Shown here: in pieces, positions 52,201-61,237 of the stretch
Position numbering within the stretch: position 1 is the first letter of the stretch
Layout of the letters: the number at the start of each line of letters is the position of its first letter
Assembly: GCF_030646155.1 (NCBI RefSeq)
Contig: NZ_JAUTDN010000015.1
Span: 42,788-106,787, forward strand
DNA: 64,000 bases
Origin: Conexibacter sp. CPCC 205762
GTDB lineage: Bacteria > Actinomycetota > Thermoleophilia > Solirubrobacterales > Solirubrobacteraceae
Direction of reading: 5' to 3'
Notes under the pieces: model-generated
Told to the model about the DNA's origin: nothing
Seen by the model: the letters and a program-made list of their open reading frames with translations, nothing else
Databases searched by the model: none
Made by a program: the position numbers and the translations under genes

Positions 52201-53547
52201 ATGCTGCCCGGAACGGGGTCTTCCAGACCTCGTGTGGTCGCCATGACGACGTCGTTCGCCGCCGTGCTCGGGCTCGGAGCCCTCGCGCTCCCCTCCGCCG
52301 CGCTCGCCGAGGCCGGCGGCGCCTCGATCAACCAGACGGCCTCCGCCCCCGCGGACGCGCCCGCGTCGAGCCCCTCCGCGCCCTCCGCAGCAGACGGGGG
52401 TCAGCCGTCGCTCAGCGGACTGGTCTGCAAGACCGGCTGCCCCGCTCCCGGAACGGTCGAGCGCGGCGGCACCCTCACGCTTCAGGGCCAGGCGCTCGAC
52501 GCCGCCCGCACGGTCGTCTTCCTCGGCGGTCGCGGCAGCAGGGACGACGCGCGCGTGCGCGTCAGCTCCAAGAGCGCGACCAAGCTCGACGTGACCGTCC
52601 CCGCCGCCGCCGTCAGCGGCCAGGTCGTCGTCGAGACCTCCGCCGGCACCGCGATGCGCTCCTCCGCGCGCCTCTCGGTCAAGGTCGTCAAGGCCGCCAC
52701 CGCCCTCTCCGCGACGCTGCCGGCGCCGAAGCTCGCCGCCGTCGCCGGGATCGCCGACCTCGACGCCGGCATCTCCACGCGCAAGGCCGGCAAGGGCGTC
52801 TCCGCCGTCCAGGTCGCGTTCGTCTCGCAGGCGCCGGGGACGGTCGGCGTGCGCGTCGACGTCGTCCGCGCCGCCGATGGCATCTCGGTCTTCAGCGACA
52901 CGCGCAGCGCCGCGCCCGGCAAGCAGCAGACGCTGACGTGGGAAGGCCGCAACAGCGGCGCCGACTTCGCCGCCGACGGCAGGTACGAGCTGCGCCTCTC
53001 GGCCGGGACCGAGGTCAGCACCCGCACCGCCAGCAGCGAGATCGCCGCCGGCGGCGGCGCGTCGATCGAGGGCGGCTCGCCGGCCCCCGACGGCGCCGTC
53101 AAGCTCGGTGCCTTCACCTTCGTCGGCGCAGTCTTCCCCGTCCGCGGGACGCACGACTACGGCCAGGGCGCCGCTGCCTTCGGCGCCGGCCGCGACGGCC
53201 ACTCGCACGAGGGCCAGGACGTGATGGCGCAGTGCGGCACGCCGGTCGTCGCCGCCCAGGGCGGCGTGATCAAGAACAAGGCGTACCAGTCCAACGCGGG
53301 CAACTACGTCGTGATCGGCGGCACCGCCTCCGGCGAGGACCACATGTACGCCCACTTCCGCGCTCCGGCGGTCGTCGCCAGAGGCCAGCGCGTGCAGACC
53401 GGCCAGGTGCTCGGCTACGTCGGCGACACCGGCTCGGCCTCCGCCTGCCATCTCCACTTCGAGATCTGGACGGCGCCGGGGTGGTACTCGGGCGGCCGCC
53501 CGGTCAACCCGGTCGCGACGCTGAGAGCCTGGGACCGGCTGGGGTGA
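52201..53547 (+). CDS. Exported M23-family peptidase
   Basis: The protein has 448 residues. A signal peptide (about 1-36, ending ALA) is followed by a low-complexity linker and an Ig-like beta domain of about 120 residues. The C-terminal M23 domain (about 300-448) has HSHEGQDVMA near residue 334 with the first zinc ligands and HLHFEIW at 417 with the last. M23 enzymes cut peptidoglycan cross-links. The ATG at 52201 fits the signal peptide; AAAGGGG lies 12-14 bases upstream, a little far. The riboswitch makes it a c-di-AMP-controlled wall enzyme. Confidence 0.92.
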   Translation: MLPGTGSSRPRVVAMTTSFAAVLGLGALALPSAALAEAGGASINQTASAPADAPASSPSAPSAADGGQPSLSGLVCKTGCPAPGTVERGGTLTLQGQALDAARTVVFLGGRGSRDDARVRVSSKSATKLDVTVPAAAVSGQVVVETSAGTAMRSSARLSVKVVKAATALSATLPAPKLAAVAGIADLDAGISTRKAGKGVSAVQVAFVSQAPGTVGVRVDVVRAADGISVFSDTRSAAPGKQQTLTWEGRNSGADFAADGRYELRLSAGTEVSTRTASSEIAAGGGASIEGGSPAPDGAVKLGAFTFVGAVFPVRGTHDYGQGAAAFGAGRDGHSHEGQDVMAQCGTPVVAAQGGVIKNKAYQSNAGNYVVIGGTASGEDHMYAHFRAPAVVARGQRVQTGQVLGYVGDTGSASACHLHFEIWTAPGWYSGGRPVNPVATLRAWDRLG

Positions 53548-53561
53548 GTACCCTCGGTCCC

Positions 53562-53753
53562 GTGACCGTCTTCGCGATCTCCAACAATGCGCTCGGCTAC
53601 ATCGGCCTCGGCGTGGTCGCGATCGCGATCATCGTGCTGCTGGTGTCGACCTTCCATCCCGAGGGGATGAAGCGGCCCGGCGGCTATCTCGACGGCGAGT
53701 CGCCGCAGGCCGACGAGATCGAGCGCGACGAGCACGGCAAGCCGCTCAAGTAG
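53562..53753 (+). CDS. Small single-pass membrane protein
   Basis: The protein has 63 residues: one membrane helix (about 10-32, IGLGVVAIAIIVLLVSTF) and a charged tail (GGYLDGESPQADEIERDEHG). The GTG at 53562 is chosen because TACCCT lies 7 bases upstream with no Shine-Dalgarno; an in-frame GTG at 53544 is an alternative. It follows the peptidase gene by 14 bases and ends just before a strong terminator. Function unknown. Confidence 0.65.
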   Translation: MTVFAISNNALGYIGLGVVAIAIIVLLVSTFHPEGMKRPGGYLDGESPQADEIERDEHGKPLK

Positions 53754-53756
53754 AAA

Positions 53757-53788
53757 CGCGAAACGCCCCGTTGCCGGGGCGTTTCGCG
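53757..53788. terminator. Strong bidirectional terminator
   Basis: A perfect 14-bp stem (53757-53770 with 53775-53788) with loop TTGC. The arm includes AAA on one side and TTT on the other, so both converging transcripts (the small membrane protein and guaA) can end here. Confidence 0.9.
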
Positions 53789-53813
53789 GTACTGCATCAG
53801 GCTGTCGCGGGAG

Positions 53814-55445
53814 CTATTCCCACTCGATCGTGCCGGGCGGCTTGCTCGTGATGTCGAGCACGACCCGGTTGACCTCGCGGATCTCGTTGATCATGCGCGA
53901 GGCGATCTGCTCCAGCAGGTCGTACGGCAGCCGCGCCCAGTCGGCCGTCATCGCGTCGTCGCTGGTGACGGCGCGGATCACGACGACGTAGCCGTAGGTG
54001 CGCTCGTCGCCCTGCACGCCGACCGTTCTGACGTCCGGCAGGACGCAGAACGACTGCCACAGCTCGCGGTAGAGACCGGCTCTGCGGATCTCGTCCTGGA
54101 GGATCGCGTCGGCGTCGCGGAGCGTGTCGAGTCGCGCTCTGGTCGCCTCGCCGCCGACGACGCGGATCGCGAGCCCCGGCCCCGGGAAGGGCTGGCGCCA
54201 GACGAGCCGCTCCGGCAGGCCGAGCTCAGCGCCGACGGCGCGGACCTCGTCCTTGAACAGCGCGCGCAGCGGCTCGACCAGCTCGAACTGGAGGTCGTCC
54301 GGCAGGCCGCCGACGTTGTGGTGCGACTTGATCGTCGCGGCGCCGGTGCCGCCGCCCGACTCGATCACGTCCGAGTAGAGCGTGCCCTGGACGAGGAATC
54401 TGGCGCCGCCCTCGGCGAGCTTGCCCGACTCCTCCTCGAAGACGCGGATGAACTCCTCGCCGATCGCCTTGCGCTTCGCCTCCGGGTCGGTGACGCCCCT
54501 GAGGCGCGCGAGGAAGCGCTCCTCGGCGTCGACCGCGACGAGCGGGACCTTGTAGTGATCGCGGAAGGCCGTGATCACCTGCTCGCCCTCGTTCTTGCGC
54601 ATCAGGCCGTGGTCGACGAAGACGCACGTCAGCTGATCGCCGATCGCGCGGTGGACGAGCAGCGCCGCCACCGACGAGTCGACGCCGCCGGAGAGCGCGC
54701 AGATGACGCGCCCGCCGCCGACCTGCGTGCGGATCTTCTCGAGCTGGTCCTCGATCACCGAACCGGCCGACCAGCTGCTGGCGCAGCCGCAGATCTCGGT
54801 CAGGAACCGTCTCAGGATCTCCTGGCCGTAGGGCGTGTGGACGACCTCCGGGTGGAACTGGATCCCGTAGATCTGCCGCTCGGTCGACTCCAGCGCCGCG
54901 ACCGGCGACTCAGTCGACGAGGCGAGCGCGGTGAAGCCCGGCGGCGGCGCGAAGACGGTGTCGCGATGCGACATCCAGCACGTCTGCTCCTGCGGCAGCC
55001 CGGCCAGCAGCCGGCCCGGCTCGGTGACGGTCAGCCTGGAGCGGCCGAACTCGCCGACCTCCGCGCCCTGCACCTCGCCGCCGAGCTCGGTCGTCAGCAG
55101 CTGCATGCCATAACAGATGCCGAGCACGGGGATGCCGAGCTCCAGCAGCTCCTGCTCGAGTCTCGGCGCGTCGGGCGCGTAGACGGACGCGGGCCCGCCG
55201 GAGAGGATCAGCCCCTTCGGTCTGCGGCGCCGCACCTCCTCCGCACCGACGTGGTGCGGCAGCAGCTCCGAGAAGACGCCCAGCTCGCGCACGCGGCGGG
55301 CGATCAGCTGCGAGTACTGGCCGCCGTAGTCGAGCACGACGACCTGCTCGGCGTCGACGTTGGGCTCAGCGACGATCTCGCCCGCCGCGACCGACGCCGT
55401 GGCGCCGGTCGGGAGGTGGGTGGAGAGCCCGTCAGTCGTTGACAA
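53814..55445 (-). CDS. guaA: GMP synthase (glutamine-hydrolysing)
   Basis: The enzyme makes GMP from XMP with glutamine and ATP. It has 543 residues. The class I amidotransferase has [29 protein letters not shown] with the nucleophilic cysteine, and QFHPEV. The ATP pyrophosphatase has [13 protein letters not shown]. The C-terminal dimer domain ends in KPPGTIEWE. The TTG at 55445 is the only usual start near the family start and overlaps the last 14 bases of guaB3; a Shine-Dalgarno is not clear. The start is therefore uncertain by some 30 residues. Confidence 0.96.
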   Translation of the reverse strand: MSTTDGLSTHLPTGATASVAAGEIVAEPNVDAEQVVVLDYGGQYSQLIARRVRELGVFSELLPHHVGAEEVRRRRPKGLILSGGPASVYAPDAPRLEQELLELGIPVLGICYGMQLLTTELGGEVQGAEVGEFGRSRLTVTEPGRLLAGLPQEQTCWMSHRDTVFAPPPGFTALASSTESPVAALESTERQIYGIQFHPEVVHTPYGQEILRRFLTEICGCASSWSAGSVIEDQLEKIRTQVGGGRVICALSGGVDSSVAALLVHRAIGDQLTCVFVDHGLMRKNEGEQVITAFRDHYKVPLVAVDAEERFLARLRGVTDPEAKRKAIGEEFIRVFEEESGKLAEGGARFLVQGTLYSDVIESGGGTGAATIKSHHNVGGLPDDLQFELVEPLRALFKDEVRAVGAELGLPERLVWRQPFPGPGLAIRVVGGEATRARLDTLRDADAILQDEIRRAGLYRELWQSFCVLPDVRTVGVQGDERTYGYVVVIRAVTSDDAMTADWARLPYDLLEQIASRMINEIREVNRVVLDITSKPPGTIEWE

Positions 55446-56622
55446 GGGCGACGGCCCGGCCGTTGGAACCCATGCCGACCTGCTGGTCGCGCTGAAGGCT
55501 CTTGCCCTCCGTCTGCAGCGCCGGGGCGACCATCAGCTCGGCGCGGTTGAACTCCGCGATGTCGCGGTAGCCGCACGTCGCCATCGAGGTGCGGAGCGCG
55601 CCCATCAGGTTGAACATGCCGTCGTTCTCGCGCGCGGGGCCGAGCAGGATGTCCTCGATCGAGCCGTTCTGCACCGTCTTGACGCGCGTGCCGCGCGGCA
55701 GCGTCGGGTGGAACGTCGCCATGCCCCAGTTGTAGCCGCGGCCCGGCGCCTCGTAGGCCTTCGCGAGCGCGGAGCCGAGCATGACCGCGTCGGCGCCGCA
55801 GGCGATCGCCTTCGAGACGTCGCCGCCGTTCTTCATGCCGCCGTCGGCGATCACGCGGACGTAGTCGCCGGTCTCGAGCATGTGCTGCGAGCGGGCGGCC
55901 GCGACGTCGGCGATCGCCGTCGCCTGCGGGACGCCGATGCCGAGCACGCCGCGGGTGGTGCAGATCGCGCCCGGGCCGACGCCGACGAGCACGCCGGCCG
56001 CGCCGGTGCGCATCAGGTGGAGACCGGTGTGGTAGCTGGCGCAGCCGCCGACGACGACCGGCACCGGCACCTCGCCGATGAACTCCTTCAGGTTGAGCGG
56101 CTCGCTGACCGTCGAGACGTGCTCGGCGGAGACGACCGTGCCCTGGATCACGAGGATGTCGAGGCCGGCCTCGAGCGCCAGCTCGTAGTGCTCGCGGACC
56201 CGCTGCGGGGTCAGCGAGGCGGCGACGACGACGCCCTGGTCCTTGATCTCGCGGATCCGCTGCGCGATCAGCTCCGGCTTGACCGGCTCGCGGTAGATCT
56301 CCTGCATCTCGCGGGTCGCCTCCGCCTGCGGCAGAGCGGCGATCCGCTCGAGCTGGGCGTCGACGTCCTCATAGCGGCAGAAGATGCCTTCGAGGTTGAG
56401 AACGGCAAGACCGCCGAGCTTCCCGATCGTCCCGGCCGTCTCGGGCGAGACGACGCCGTCGAGCGCCGCACCCAGGAGGGGCAGCTCGAAACGGTACGGA
56501 CCAAGCGTCCAGGAGATGTCGACGTCATCGGGGTCGCGGGTGCGTCGCGAGGGGACGATGGCGACATCGTCGAACCCATAAGCGCGCCGGGCTTTCTTAC
56601 CGCGGCCGATCTCTATTTCCAT
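55432..56622 (-). CDS. guaB3: GuaB3 family IMP-dehydrogenase-like protein
   Basis: The protein has 396 residues. It lacks the CBS pair of normal IMP dehydrogenase and matches the actinobacterial GuaB3 form by its start ([20 protein letters not shown]) and length. [20 protein letters not shown] contains the active-site cysteine, and [20 protein letters not shown] is the phosphate-binding loop. Recent work assigns GMP reductase activity to some GuaB3 enzymes; here I only infer purine nucleotide conversion. The ATG has TAGGGT 6 bases upstream and no Shine-Dalgarno. It overlaps guaA downstream. The canonical guaB is not in the window. Confidence 0.92.
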   Translation of the reverse strand: MEIEIGRGKKARRAYGFDDVAIVPSRRTRDPDDVDISWTLGPYRFELPLLGAALDGVVSPETAGTIGKLGGLAVLNLEGIFCRYEDVDAQLERIAALPQAEATREMQEIYREPVKPELIAQRIREIKDQGVVVAASLTPQRVREHYELALEAGLDILVIQGTVVSAEHVSTVSEPLNLKEFIGEVPVPVVVGGCASYHTGLHLMRTGAAGVLVGVGPGAICTTRGVLGIGVPQATAIADVAAARSQHMLETGDYVRVIADGGMKNGGDVSKAIACGADAVMLGSALAKAYEAPGRGYNWGMATFHPTLPRGTRVKTVQNGSIEDILLGPARENDGMFNLMGALRTSMATCGYRDIAEFNRAELMVAPALQTEGKSLQRDQQVGMGSNGRAVALVND

Positions 56623-56648
56623 GGAAGCACCCTACGGGTCGAGGCGGA

Positions 56649-56674
56649 CGAAACAGCCCCGCGCAGGGCGGGGC
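56649..56674 (-). terminator. Terminator after the PfkB-family kinase gene
   Basis: GCCCCGC and GCGGGGC form a 7-bp stem with loop of five bases; on the minus strand TGTTTCG follows. It lies about 120 bases after the stop of the kinase gene and just before guaB3. Confidence 0.55.
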
Positions 56675-56792
56675 CGGAGGGGGAGCGAATCGTCGTCGTG
56701 GCGGCAACCAGCGACACGTTCCATCGTAGCAACGCGTTTGAAAAAGCCTTCCCCCGCGGACGCGCCTGGATGAGGCGCATCGCGGTCGCCGC

Positions 56793-57752
56793 TCAACCGA
56801 CTTCGGCCGAGAGCGAGACCGGTATCGCCTCGACCTCGCCGAGCAGCCGCTCGACGTTGTGCGGATCGATCACGCCGGCGCCGAAGTGCTGCGTCGACTC
56901 GGCGCCGCAGGCGACGCCGAAGCGGAGGCACTCCTCGGGCGTGCCGCCGGTGTAGCGGCAGGCGACGTAGCCGGCCAGGAAGGCGTCGCCGGAGCCGACC
57001 GCCGCGCGCGCCTCCTGCTGCTCGACGCGGACGCGGTAGAGCTGCGGGCCGGCCTCGGTGATGACCTTCGCAAAGACCCCGTCGGGGACGGTCATGATCG
57101 CCTCGCGCGGACCCTGCTCGACGATCTCGGCGACCGCCAGCATGCGGTCCTCGTCGTCGTTGAACTCGTGGCCGACCAGCTCCTCGGCCTCGATCACGTT
57201 CGGCGAGACGACGTCGGGCTCGGCGCGGACGGCGTGGCGCAGCGGCTCGCCGTCGGTGTCGACGATCGTCGTCACGCCGAGCTTGCGCAGCTCCTTGATC
57301 AGCGAGCCGTAGACGTCGGGCTCGACCGCGCGCGGGAGGCTGCCGGCGAAGACGCAGATGTCGGCGCCCTGGGCGAGGTAGAGGAGCTTGTCGCGGAACA
57401 GCTCCATCTCGCGCTCGGTCACTCTCGGACCGCGCTCGTTGATCTCGGTCTGCACGCCGGTCGTCGGATCGAGCACGGCGGTGTTGGTGCGCGACTCCTC
57501 GCCGATGCGGATGAAGTCGGTCAGGACCGACTCGGCCGTCAGCGCCTCGACGATGCGGGTGCCGGTCGCCCCGCCCGCGAAGCCGGTCGCGATCACCGGG
57601 CGGCCGAGCCGCTTGATCGCGCGTGCCACGTTGACGCCCTTGCCGCCCGGCATCGTCGTCTGGTCGACGGAGCGGTGACGGCGGCCGAGGCGGAAGTTCG
57701 GCACTTCCAGCGTCTTGTCGATCGCCGTGTTGAGGGTGACGGTGATGATCAT
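56793..57752 (-). CDS. 1-phosphofructokinase-type PfkB kinase
   Basis: The protein has 319 residues. TLNTAIDKTLEVPNFRLG is the start of the hexose-phosphate branch, PGGKGVNVARAIKRLGRP is the first signature and VGSGDAFLAGYVACR holds the catalytic aspartate. Members phosphorylate fructose-1-phosphate, tagatose-6-phosphate or fructose-6-phosphate; which one is open, since no PTS gene is near. The ATG overlaps the stop of the upstream carboxypeptidase (ATGA), so the two genes are coupled, an unusual partner for a sugar kinase. Confidence 0.87.
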   Translation of the reverse strand: MIITVTLNTAIDKTLEVPNFRLGRRHRSVDQTTMPGGKGVNVARAIKRLGRPVIATGFAGGATGTRIVEALTAESVLTDFIRIGEESRTNTAVLDPTTGVQTEINERGPRVTEREMELFRDKLLYLAQGADICVFAGSLPRAVEPDVYGSLIKELRKLGVTTIVDTDGEPLRHAVRAEPDVVSPNVIEAEELVGHEFNDDEDRMLAVAEIVEQGPREAIMTVPDGVFAKVITEAGPQLYRVRVEQQEARAAVGSGDAFLAGYVACRYTGGTPEECLRFGVACGAESTQHFGAGVIDPHNVERLLGEVEAIPVSLSAEVG

Positions 57753-59032
57753 GCTGCCTCCATGTCCGCACGGCGCCTGCTGCGCCGAGCCCCGTGGCGA
57801 CGGCGCAGGAGCAGCGCTGCCGCCACGCCCCCGACGACCACCACGATCGCTACCAGGCTACCCGGTCTGGCCGCTGCGTCGCCAGCGCGTTCGAGCAGTC
57901 CGACCTCCGGGACCGCGGTCGCCGACACCAGCGGCACGGTCGTCAGGACTCTGCCGTCGACGCGGACCGTCAGCGAGCCGACGACGGCGTTTCTCGGCAG
58001 CGGCCCCTGCAGCTCCTCGGGCGCTCTGACGGCGACGGCGACGCGCGCGTCGCGTCTGAGCAGCTCTCTGACGGTTCTCGTCGCGATCAGCCGTATCGAG
58101 TCCTCGGGGCGGTACTTGAGTCTCGCCGTCGCGTAGACGGCGCTGCTTCTGACCGGCGTCTTGAACGCATGCGTCGCGAAGGCCCAGTTCAGCAGCGCGA
58201 GCGCGTCGGCGTCGCGCGCGGACTCGCTCGGCGTGCCGGTGACGGCGGCGACGTAGGTGACGCCCTTCTTCGTGCCGGAGGCGACCAGCAGGTAGCCGGC
58301 GGCGTTGGTGTGGCCGGTCTTGACGCCGTTGATCCAGCCGACGCTCTGGACGAGCCCGTTGCGGTTGATCACCGTGCGCGGCGCGGCGCCGGTCGTCAAG
58401 GTCGCCGATCTGAGGTCGACCGTGCGCGCGAGGAACCTGTTTCTGCGCAGCGCGATGCCGAGCCGCGCGAGATCGGCGGCGCTGGAGTAGTTGGCGCTGG
58501 AGTCGAGCCCGACCGGCGTCGAGTAGTGGGTGTTGGTCAGCCCCAGCGCGCGCGCCTTCGCGTTCATCTCGCCGATGAAGGCCGAGCGCGTGCCGGCGGC
58601 GCAGGTGGCGAGCGTCTCGGCGGCGTCGTTGGCGCTCGGCAGCAGCAGCCCGCGCAGCAGGTCCTTGACGCTCATGCGCTCGCCGGCGTGGAGGCCGATC
58701 TGCGTCTCGGCCGGCTGCGGGACGTAGCCGCCGACGGTGCAGATCTTGTTCAGCGGCAGTCTGTCGACGACGACCAGCGCGGTCATGATCTTCGTCGTGC
58801 TGGCGATCAGATGGCGTGCGCCGGCGTTGACGCCGTAGAGCGGCTCGCCGCTGGATGCCTCGAAGACGGCGGCGCTGGCGGCCGACAGCTGCGGCGGACG
58901 TGGCAGCTTGGCACTCGCCGAGCCGGCGGCGGACGCGAGCAGCAGGGCGCTCACGAGCGCGATCAGCGCGCAGCGCAGCGCGAGCGCTGACGCGTCTCCG
59001 CGTCGCGCCCGTCGGTGAGGCGCGACCGTCAC
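57749..59032 (-). CDS. D-alanyl-D-alanine carboxypeptidase (S11)
   Basis: The enzyme trims the terminal D-alanine of peptidoglycan stem peptides. It has 427 residues. A signal segment (about 20-42) is followed by the S11 domain: IASTTKIM (SxxK), LPSANDAAETLA (SxN) and VKTGHTNAAGYLLVAS (KTG). A C-terminal membrane helix (about 395-415, LVAIVVVVGGVAAALLL) with a basic tail anchors it. The GTG overlaps the stop of the LysM gene (GTGA). Its own stop overlaps the kinase start. Confidence 0.92.
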   Translation of the reverse strand: MTVAPHRRARRGDASALALRCALIALVSALLLASAAGSASAKLPRPPQLSAASAAVFEASSGEPLYGVNAGARHLIASTTKIMTALVVVDRLPLNKICTVGGYVPQPAETQIGLHAGERMSVKDLLRGLLLPSANDAAETLATCAAGTRSAFIGEMNAKARALGLTNTHYSTPVGLDSSANYSSAADLARLGIALRRNRFLARTVDLRSATLTTGAAPRTVINRNGLVQSVGWINGVKTGHTNAAGYLLVASGTKKGVTYVAAVTGTPSESARDADALALLNWAFATHAFKTPVRSSAVYATARLKYRPEDSIRLIATRTVRELLRRDARVAVAVRAPEELQGPLPRNAVVGSLTVRVDGRVLTTVPLVSATAVPEVGLLERAGDAAARPGSLVAIVVVVGGVAAALLLRRRHGARRSRRRADMEAA

Positions 59033-59346
59033 TGCGTCAGTCTCAGCTTCTGTCCGACGCTCAGCGACTGCGCGCTGACGTCTGGGTTGAGCTGCTGCAG
59101 CGTCTCCAGCGGGACGCCGGTGCGCTCGGAGATGATCGTCAGGTTGTCGCCGGATCTCACGACGTAGGTTCTCGCTCTCGCGCGTCTTCTCGCCTGTCTT
59201 CTGTGCGGCGTGGTCTTGACCGTAGCGGTCGGCGAGCCGCCGTTCGGAGAGTCTCTTCTCGCAGCCTGAACGACGGCGAAGACTCCGACGACGACTGCGA
59301 CCAGTGCGAGCGGCGCGAGAAAGCGCACGGGATTCCGGTGACGCAT
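59029..59346 (-). CDS. LysM-domain membrane protein
   Basis: The protein has 105 residues: an N-terminal membrane helix (about 9-28), a basic linker and a C-terminal LysM domain (TYVVRSGDNLTIISERTGV to LSVGQKLRLTQ) that binds peptidoglycan. The ATG has TATGAT 8 bases upstream and no Shine-Dalgarno, predicting the leaderless start of the LysM-carboxypeptidase-kinase operon. It could guide the carboxypeptidase to the wall. Confidence 0.9.
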   Translation of the reverse strand: MRHRNPVRFLAPLALVAVVVGVFAVVQAARRDSPNGGSPTATVKTTPHRRQARRRARARTYVVRSGDNLTIISERTGVPLETLQQLNPDVSAQSLSVGQKLRLTQ

Positions 59347-59551
59347 CGGCGGCGATCATACCCGTGGGGTCGGGCGAAGGCGCGGAACCGGCACGGCTCC
59401 TGCCGCTGACGCGGCGGTGTGGCCGAAGCCGTGCCGGATCCGAGGAGCGCCCGTTGCTGTCCTGCGACGGCGACGGGCGCCGGATGCGAGAGGTCTCGGC
59501 CTGTGGTGGCCGGGTCGAGGTCCGGGCGTGCCGGACCTCAGTGTGGGTGGA

Positions 59552-59827
59552 TCAGCCCTTGACGGCTCTCTTGAGGCCCGAGCCCGGCGTGAAGCGCGGG
59601 ACACGGGACGCGGCGATCTGGATCTTCTCGCCGGTGCTCGGGTTGCGACCCTCGCGGGCGCCACGCTCGGCGACGTGGAACTTGCCGAAGCCGGAGAACG
59701 TCACCTCGCTGCCACGCTTGAGGGCGTCCTCGATGGTCGTGAGGACGGCATCGACAGCGTCTCCGGCGTCCTTCTTGCTCAGTCCGCTGTTCGCGGCAAC
59801 CTGGTCGACGAACTCTGATTTCGTCAC
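59552..59827 (-). CDS. hup: HU-family DNA-binding protein
   Basis: The histone-like protein has 91 residues. KSEFVDQVAANSGLSKKDAG is the usual start, VTFSGFGKFHVAERGAREGR and NPSTGEKIQIAASRVPRF form the DNA-binding arm, and the end is PGSGLKRAVKG. No long lysine-rich tail of the mycobacterial type is present. The GTG has a perfect AAGGAGG 7 bases upstream, in contrast to the many leaderless neighbours, and a well-spaced promoter (59861-59889). Confidence 0.95.
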   Translation of the reverse strand: MTKSEFVDQVAANSGLSKKDAGDAVDAVLTTIEDALKRGSEVTFSGFGKFHVAERGAREGRNPSTGEKIQIAASRVPRFTPGSGLKRAVKG

Positions 59828-59860
59828 AGTGATCCTCCTTCGAGGTCGTGGGGAGGGCCG

Positions 59861-59889
59861 AAGCTAACAACCCGCGCGGACGGGAACAA
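59861..59889 (-). promoter_or_regulatory. hup promoter
   Basis: On the minus strand TTGTTC (59884-59889) and TAGCTT (59861-59866) are 17 bases apart, and the leader of about 30 bases carries AAGGAGG. Confidence 0.6.
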
Positions 59890-59890
59890 C

Positions 59891-59998
59891 GCGAATCCCC
59901 CGCCAGCACGGGAAATCTGACCGTCTTCGCGGCATCGAGACGATCTTCGCGCTCGATTAACCACAAAACGGATATTCCCGTATTTGCGGGCGATTCGC
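59891..59998. repeat. Imperfect 24-base inverted repeat upstream of hup
   Basis: The arm 59891-59914 is matched at 19 of 24 positions by the reverse complement of 59975-59998; 60 bases separate them. Each arm also has an inner palindrome CCCG-N6-CGGG. The enclosed part is less GC-rich than the genome. It lies just behind the hup -35 and could bind a regulator or form a cruciform; it is not a CRISPR pair because the arms are inverted. Confidence 0.5.
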
Positions 59999-60015
59999 GC
60001 TCGGCGCTCAGTTCC

Positions 60016-60375
60016 TCAGGCCTTCCCCGCCGCGGGGAAGCCCAATCCCGCGAAAATCGCCGCGCTGACGGCGGAATCGGCGCGCTCGAACACCTGGACG
60101 GAGCTGGACGCGCCCTCGTCCCCCATGTCGGCGAGCAGCGTTTCGAGGTCGTGGCGCAGCAGCGGCAGCAGCGCATGCGGCCCGGCGAGGACCGCCAGCA
60201 CGTGCCGCTCGCCGGAGATCGCGAGGACCGTCCCGGTTGGCGCGTCGGCGCGTCCCGCGGGCTCGCGGGCGAGGACCGCGAGGTCCCCGGCGGCGAGCAC
60301 GACGGCGGCGCGCACGTCGGTCGTGAGCTGGCGCAGATGGCGAAGCGCGAGCGGAGGCGTCAGAATGGCCGTCAT
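60016..60375 (-). CDS. Conserved-looking small protein, possibly roadblock/LC7-like
   Basis: The protein has 119 residues with alternating hydrophobic strands (AAVVLAAGDLAVLA, VLAISGERHVLAVLAG) followed by a helix (ALLPLLRHDLETLLADM), which recalls the roadblock/LC7 fold; this is weak. The ATG at 60375 shares three bases with the start codon of the divergent plus-strand gene (CATG). TATCCT lies 11 bases upstream on the minus strand. Function unknown. Confidence 0.55.
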   Translation of the reverse strand: MTAILTPPLALRHLRQLTTDVRAAVVLAAGDLAVLAREPAGRADAPTGTVLAISGERHVLAVLAGPHALLPLLRHDLETLLADMGDEGASSSVQVFERADSAVSAAIFAGLGFPAAGKA

Positions 60376-60538
60376 GTCAGAGCCCGAGGATACGAGGGTC
60401 CCGCTCGAGCGGATCGCCTGGATGGTGACGGTGGTCGTCTGCCTCGTCACCGCGCTGGTGACGCTGCTGAGCGGCTACGTCGGCTATGCCGCGGTCGTCT
60501 TCGCGATCGCCTGCTCGGCCGCGATCAACCTGCGCTGA
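60374..60538 (+). CDS. 54-residue membrane protein
   Basis: The protein is charged at the start (SEPEDTRVPLER) and then has one or two membrane helices (about 15-50, VVVCLVTALVTLLSG and YAAVVFAIACSAAINL). CAGAAT lies 7 bases before the ATG, giving a leaderless start, and no Shine-Dalgarno is present. The start codon overlaps that of the divergent gene. Function unknown. Confidence 0.55.
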   Translation: MSEPEDTRVPLERIAWMVTVVVCLVTALVTLLSGYVGYAAVVFAIACSAAINLR

Positions 60539-60591
60539 GCGGCGGCCGCGCCGCGCCGCACCCGCCGCGCACCCTCTTGGCGCCGGCGCGC

Positions 60592-61185
60592 TCAGCGGCC
60601 GTCGAGCCACTCGGCGAACGCCCGCAGCGCACGGCCGCGGTGGCTGATCGCGTCCTTCTCGGCGTCGGTCAGCTCCGCCATCGTGCGGCCGGGAGCGCCG
60701 TCGGGCAGCTCGTCGGCCGGGATGAAGGCGGGGTCGTAGCCGAAGCCGCCGGCACCGCTCGGCCTGGCCGCGAGCGTGCCGCTGCAATACCCCTCGACGA
60801 CGTGCTCGACCTGCTCGACCGGGTCGACGAAGGCGATCGCGCAGACGTAGCGCAGCCCGCTGCCGGCGGGCGCCTCCGCGAGCAGCTTCGCGAGGTTCTG
60901 CTCGTCGCTGGCGCCGGGGCCGGCGAAGCGGGCCGAGTGGATCCCCGGCCGGCCGCCGAGCGCCTCGGCCTCGACGCCGGAGTCGTCGGCGATCGCGGCG
61001 CGACCGGTCGCGGCCGCGGCGGCGCGCGCCTTGCCGAGCGCGTTGGCGACGAAGCTGTCGCCGTCCTCGGGCGGCAGCGTCACCTCCGGCGGCAGCGGGT
61101 CGAGCGCGAGCCGCCCGCCGGTCAGCCGCGCGAACTCGCGCACCTTGTGGTCGTTGCGCGTCGACAGGATCAACCGCTCGCTCAT
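60592..61185 (-). CDS. rdgB: RdgB/HAM1-type non-canonical purine NTP pyrophosphatase
   Basis: The enzyme removes ITP and XTP from the nucleotide pool. It has 197 residues. LILSTRNDHKVREFARLTGG is the start with the STxN substrate loop; IADDSGVEAEALGGRPGIHS is the central motif and GFGYDPAFIP and HRGRALRAFAEWL are the last. It follows rph by 52 bases. The pair rph-rdgB is common in bacteria. Confidence 0.95.
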   Translation of the reverse strand: MSERLILSTRNDHKVREFARLTGGRLALDPLPPEVTLPPEDGDSFVANALGKARAAAAATGRAAIADDSGVEAEALGGRPGIHSARFAGPGASDEQNLAKLLAEAPAGSGLRYVCAIAFVDPVEQVEHVVEGYCSGTLAARPSGAGGFGYDPAFIPADELPDGAPGRTMAELTDAEKDAISHRGRALRAFAEWLDGR

Positions 61186-61237
61186 GCCGCTCCTTCCGCC
61201 CGCGGCGCGCTCCCGCGGCCGCTTGTCGCGTTCACGC

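Noticed and set aside
59891..60040. Short GC palindromes that look like type I-E CRISPR repeats
   Set aside because: The two best units are in inverted orientation, 60 bases apart and differ at 5 of 24 positions, and there are no further copies or cas genes.
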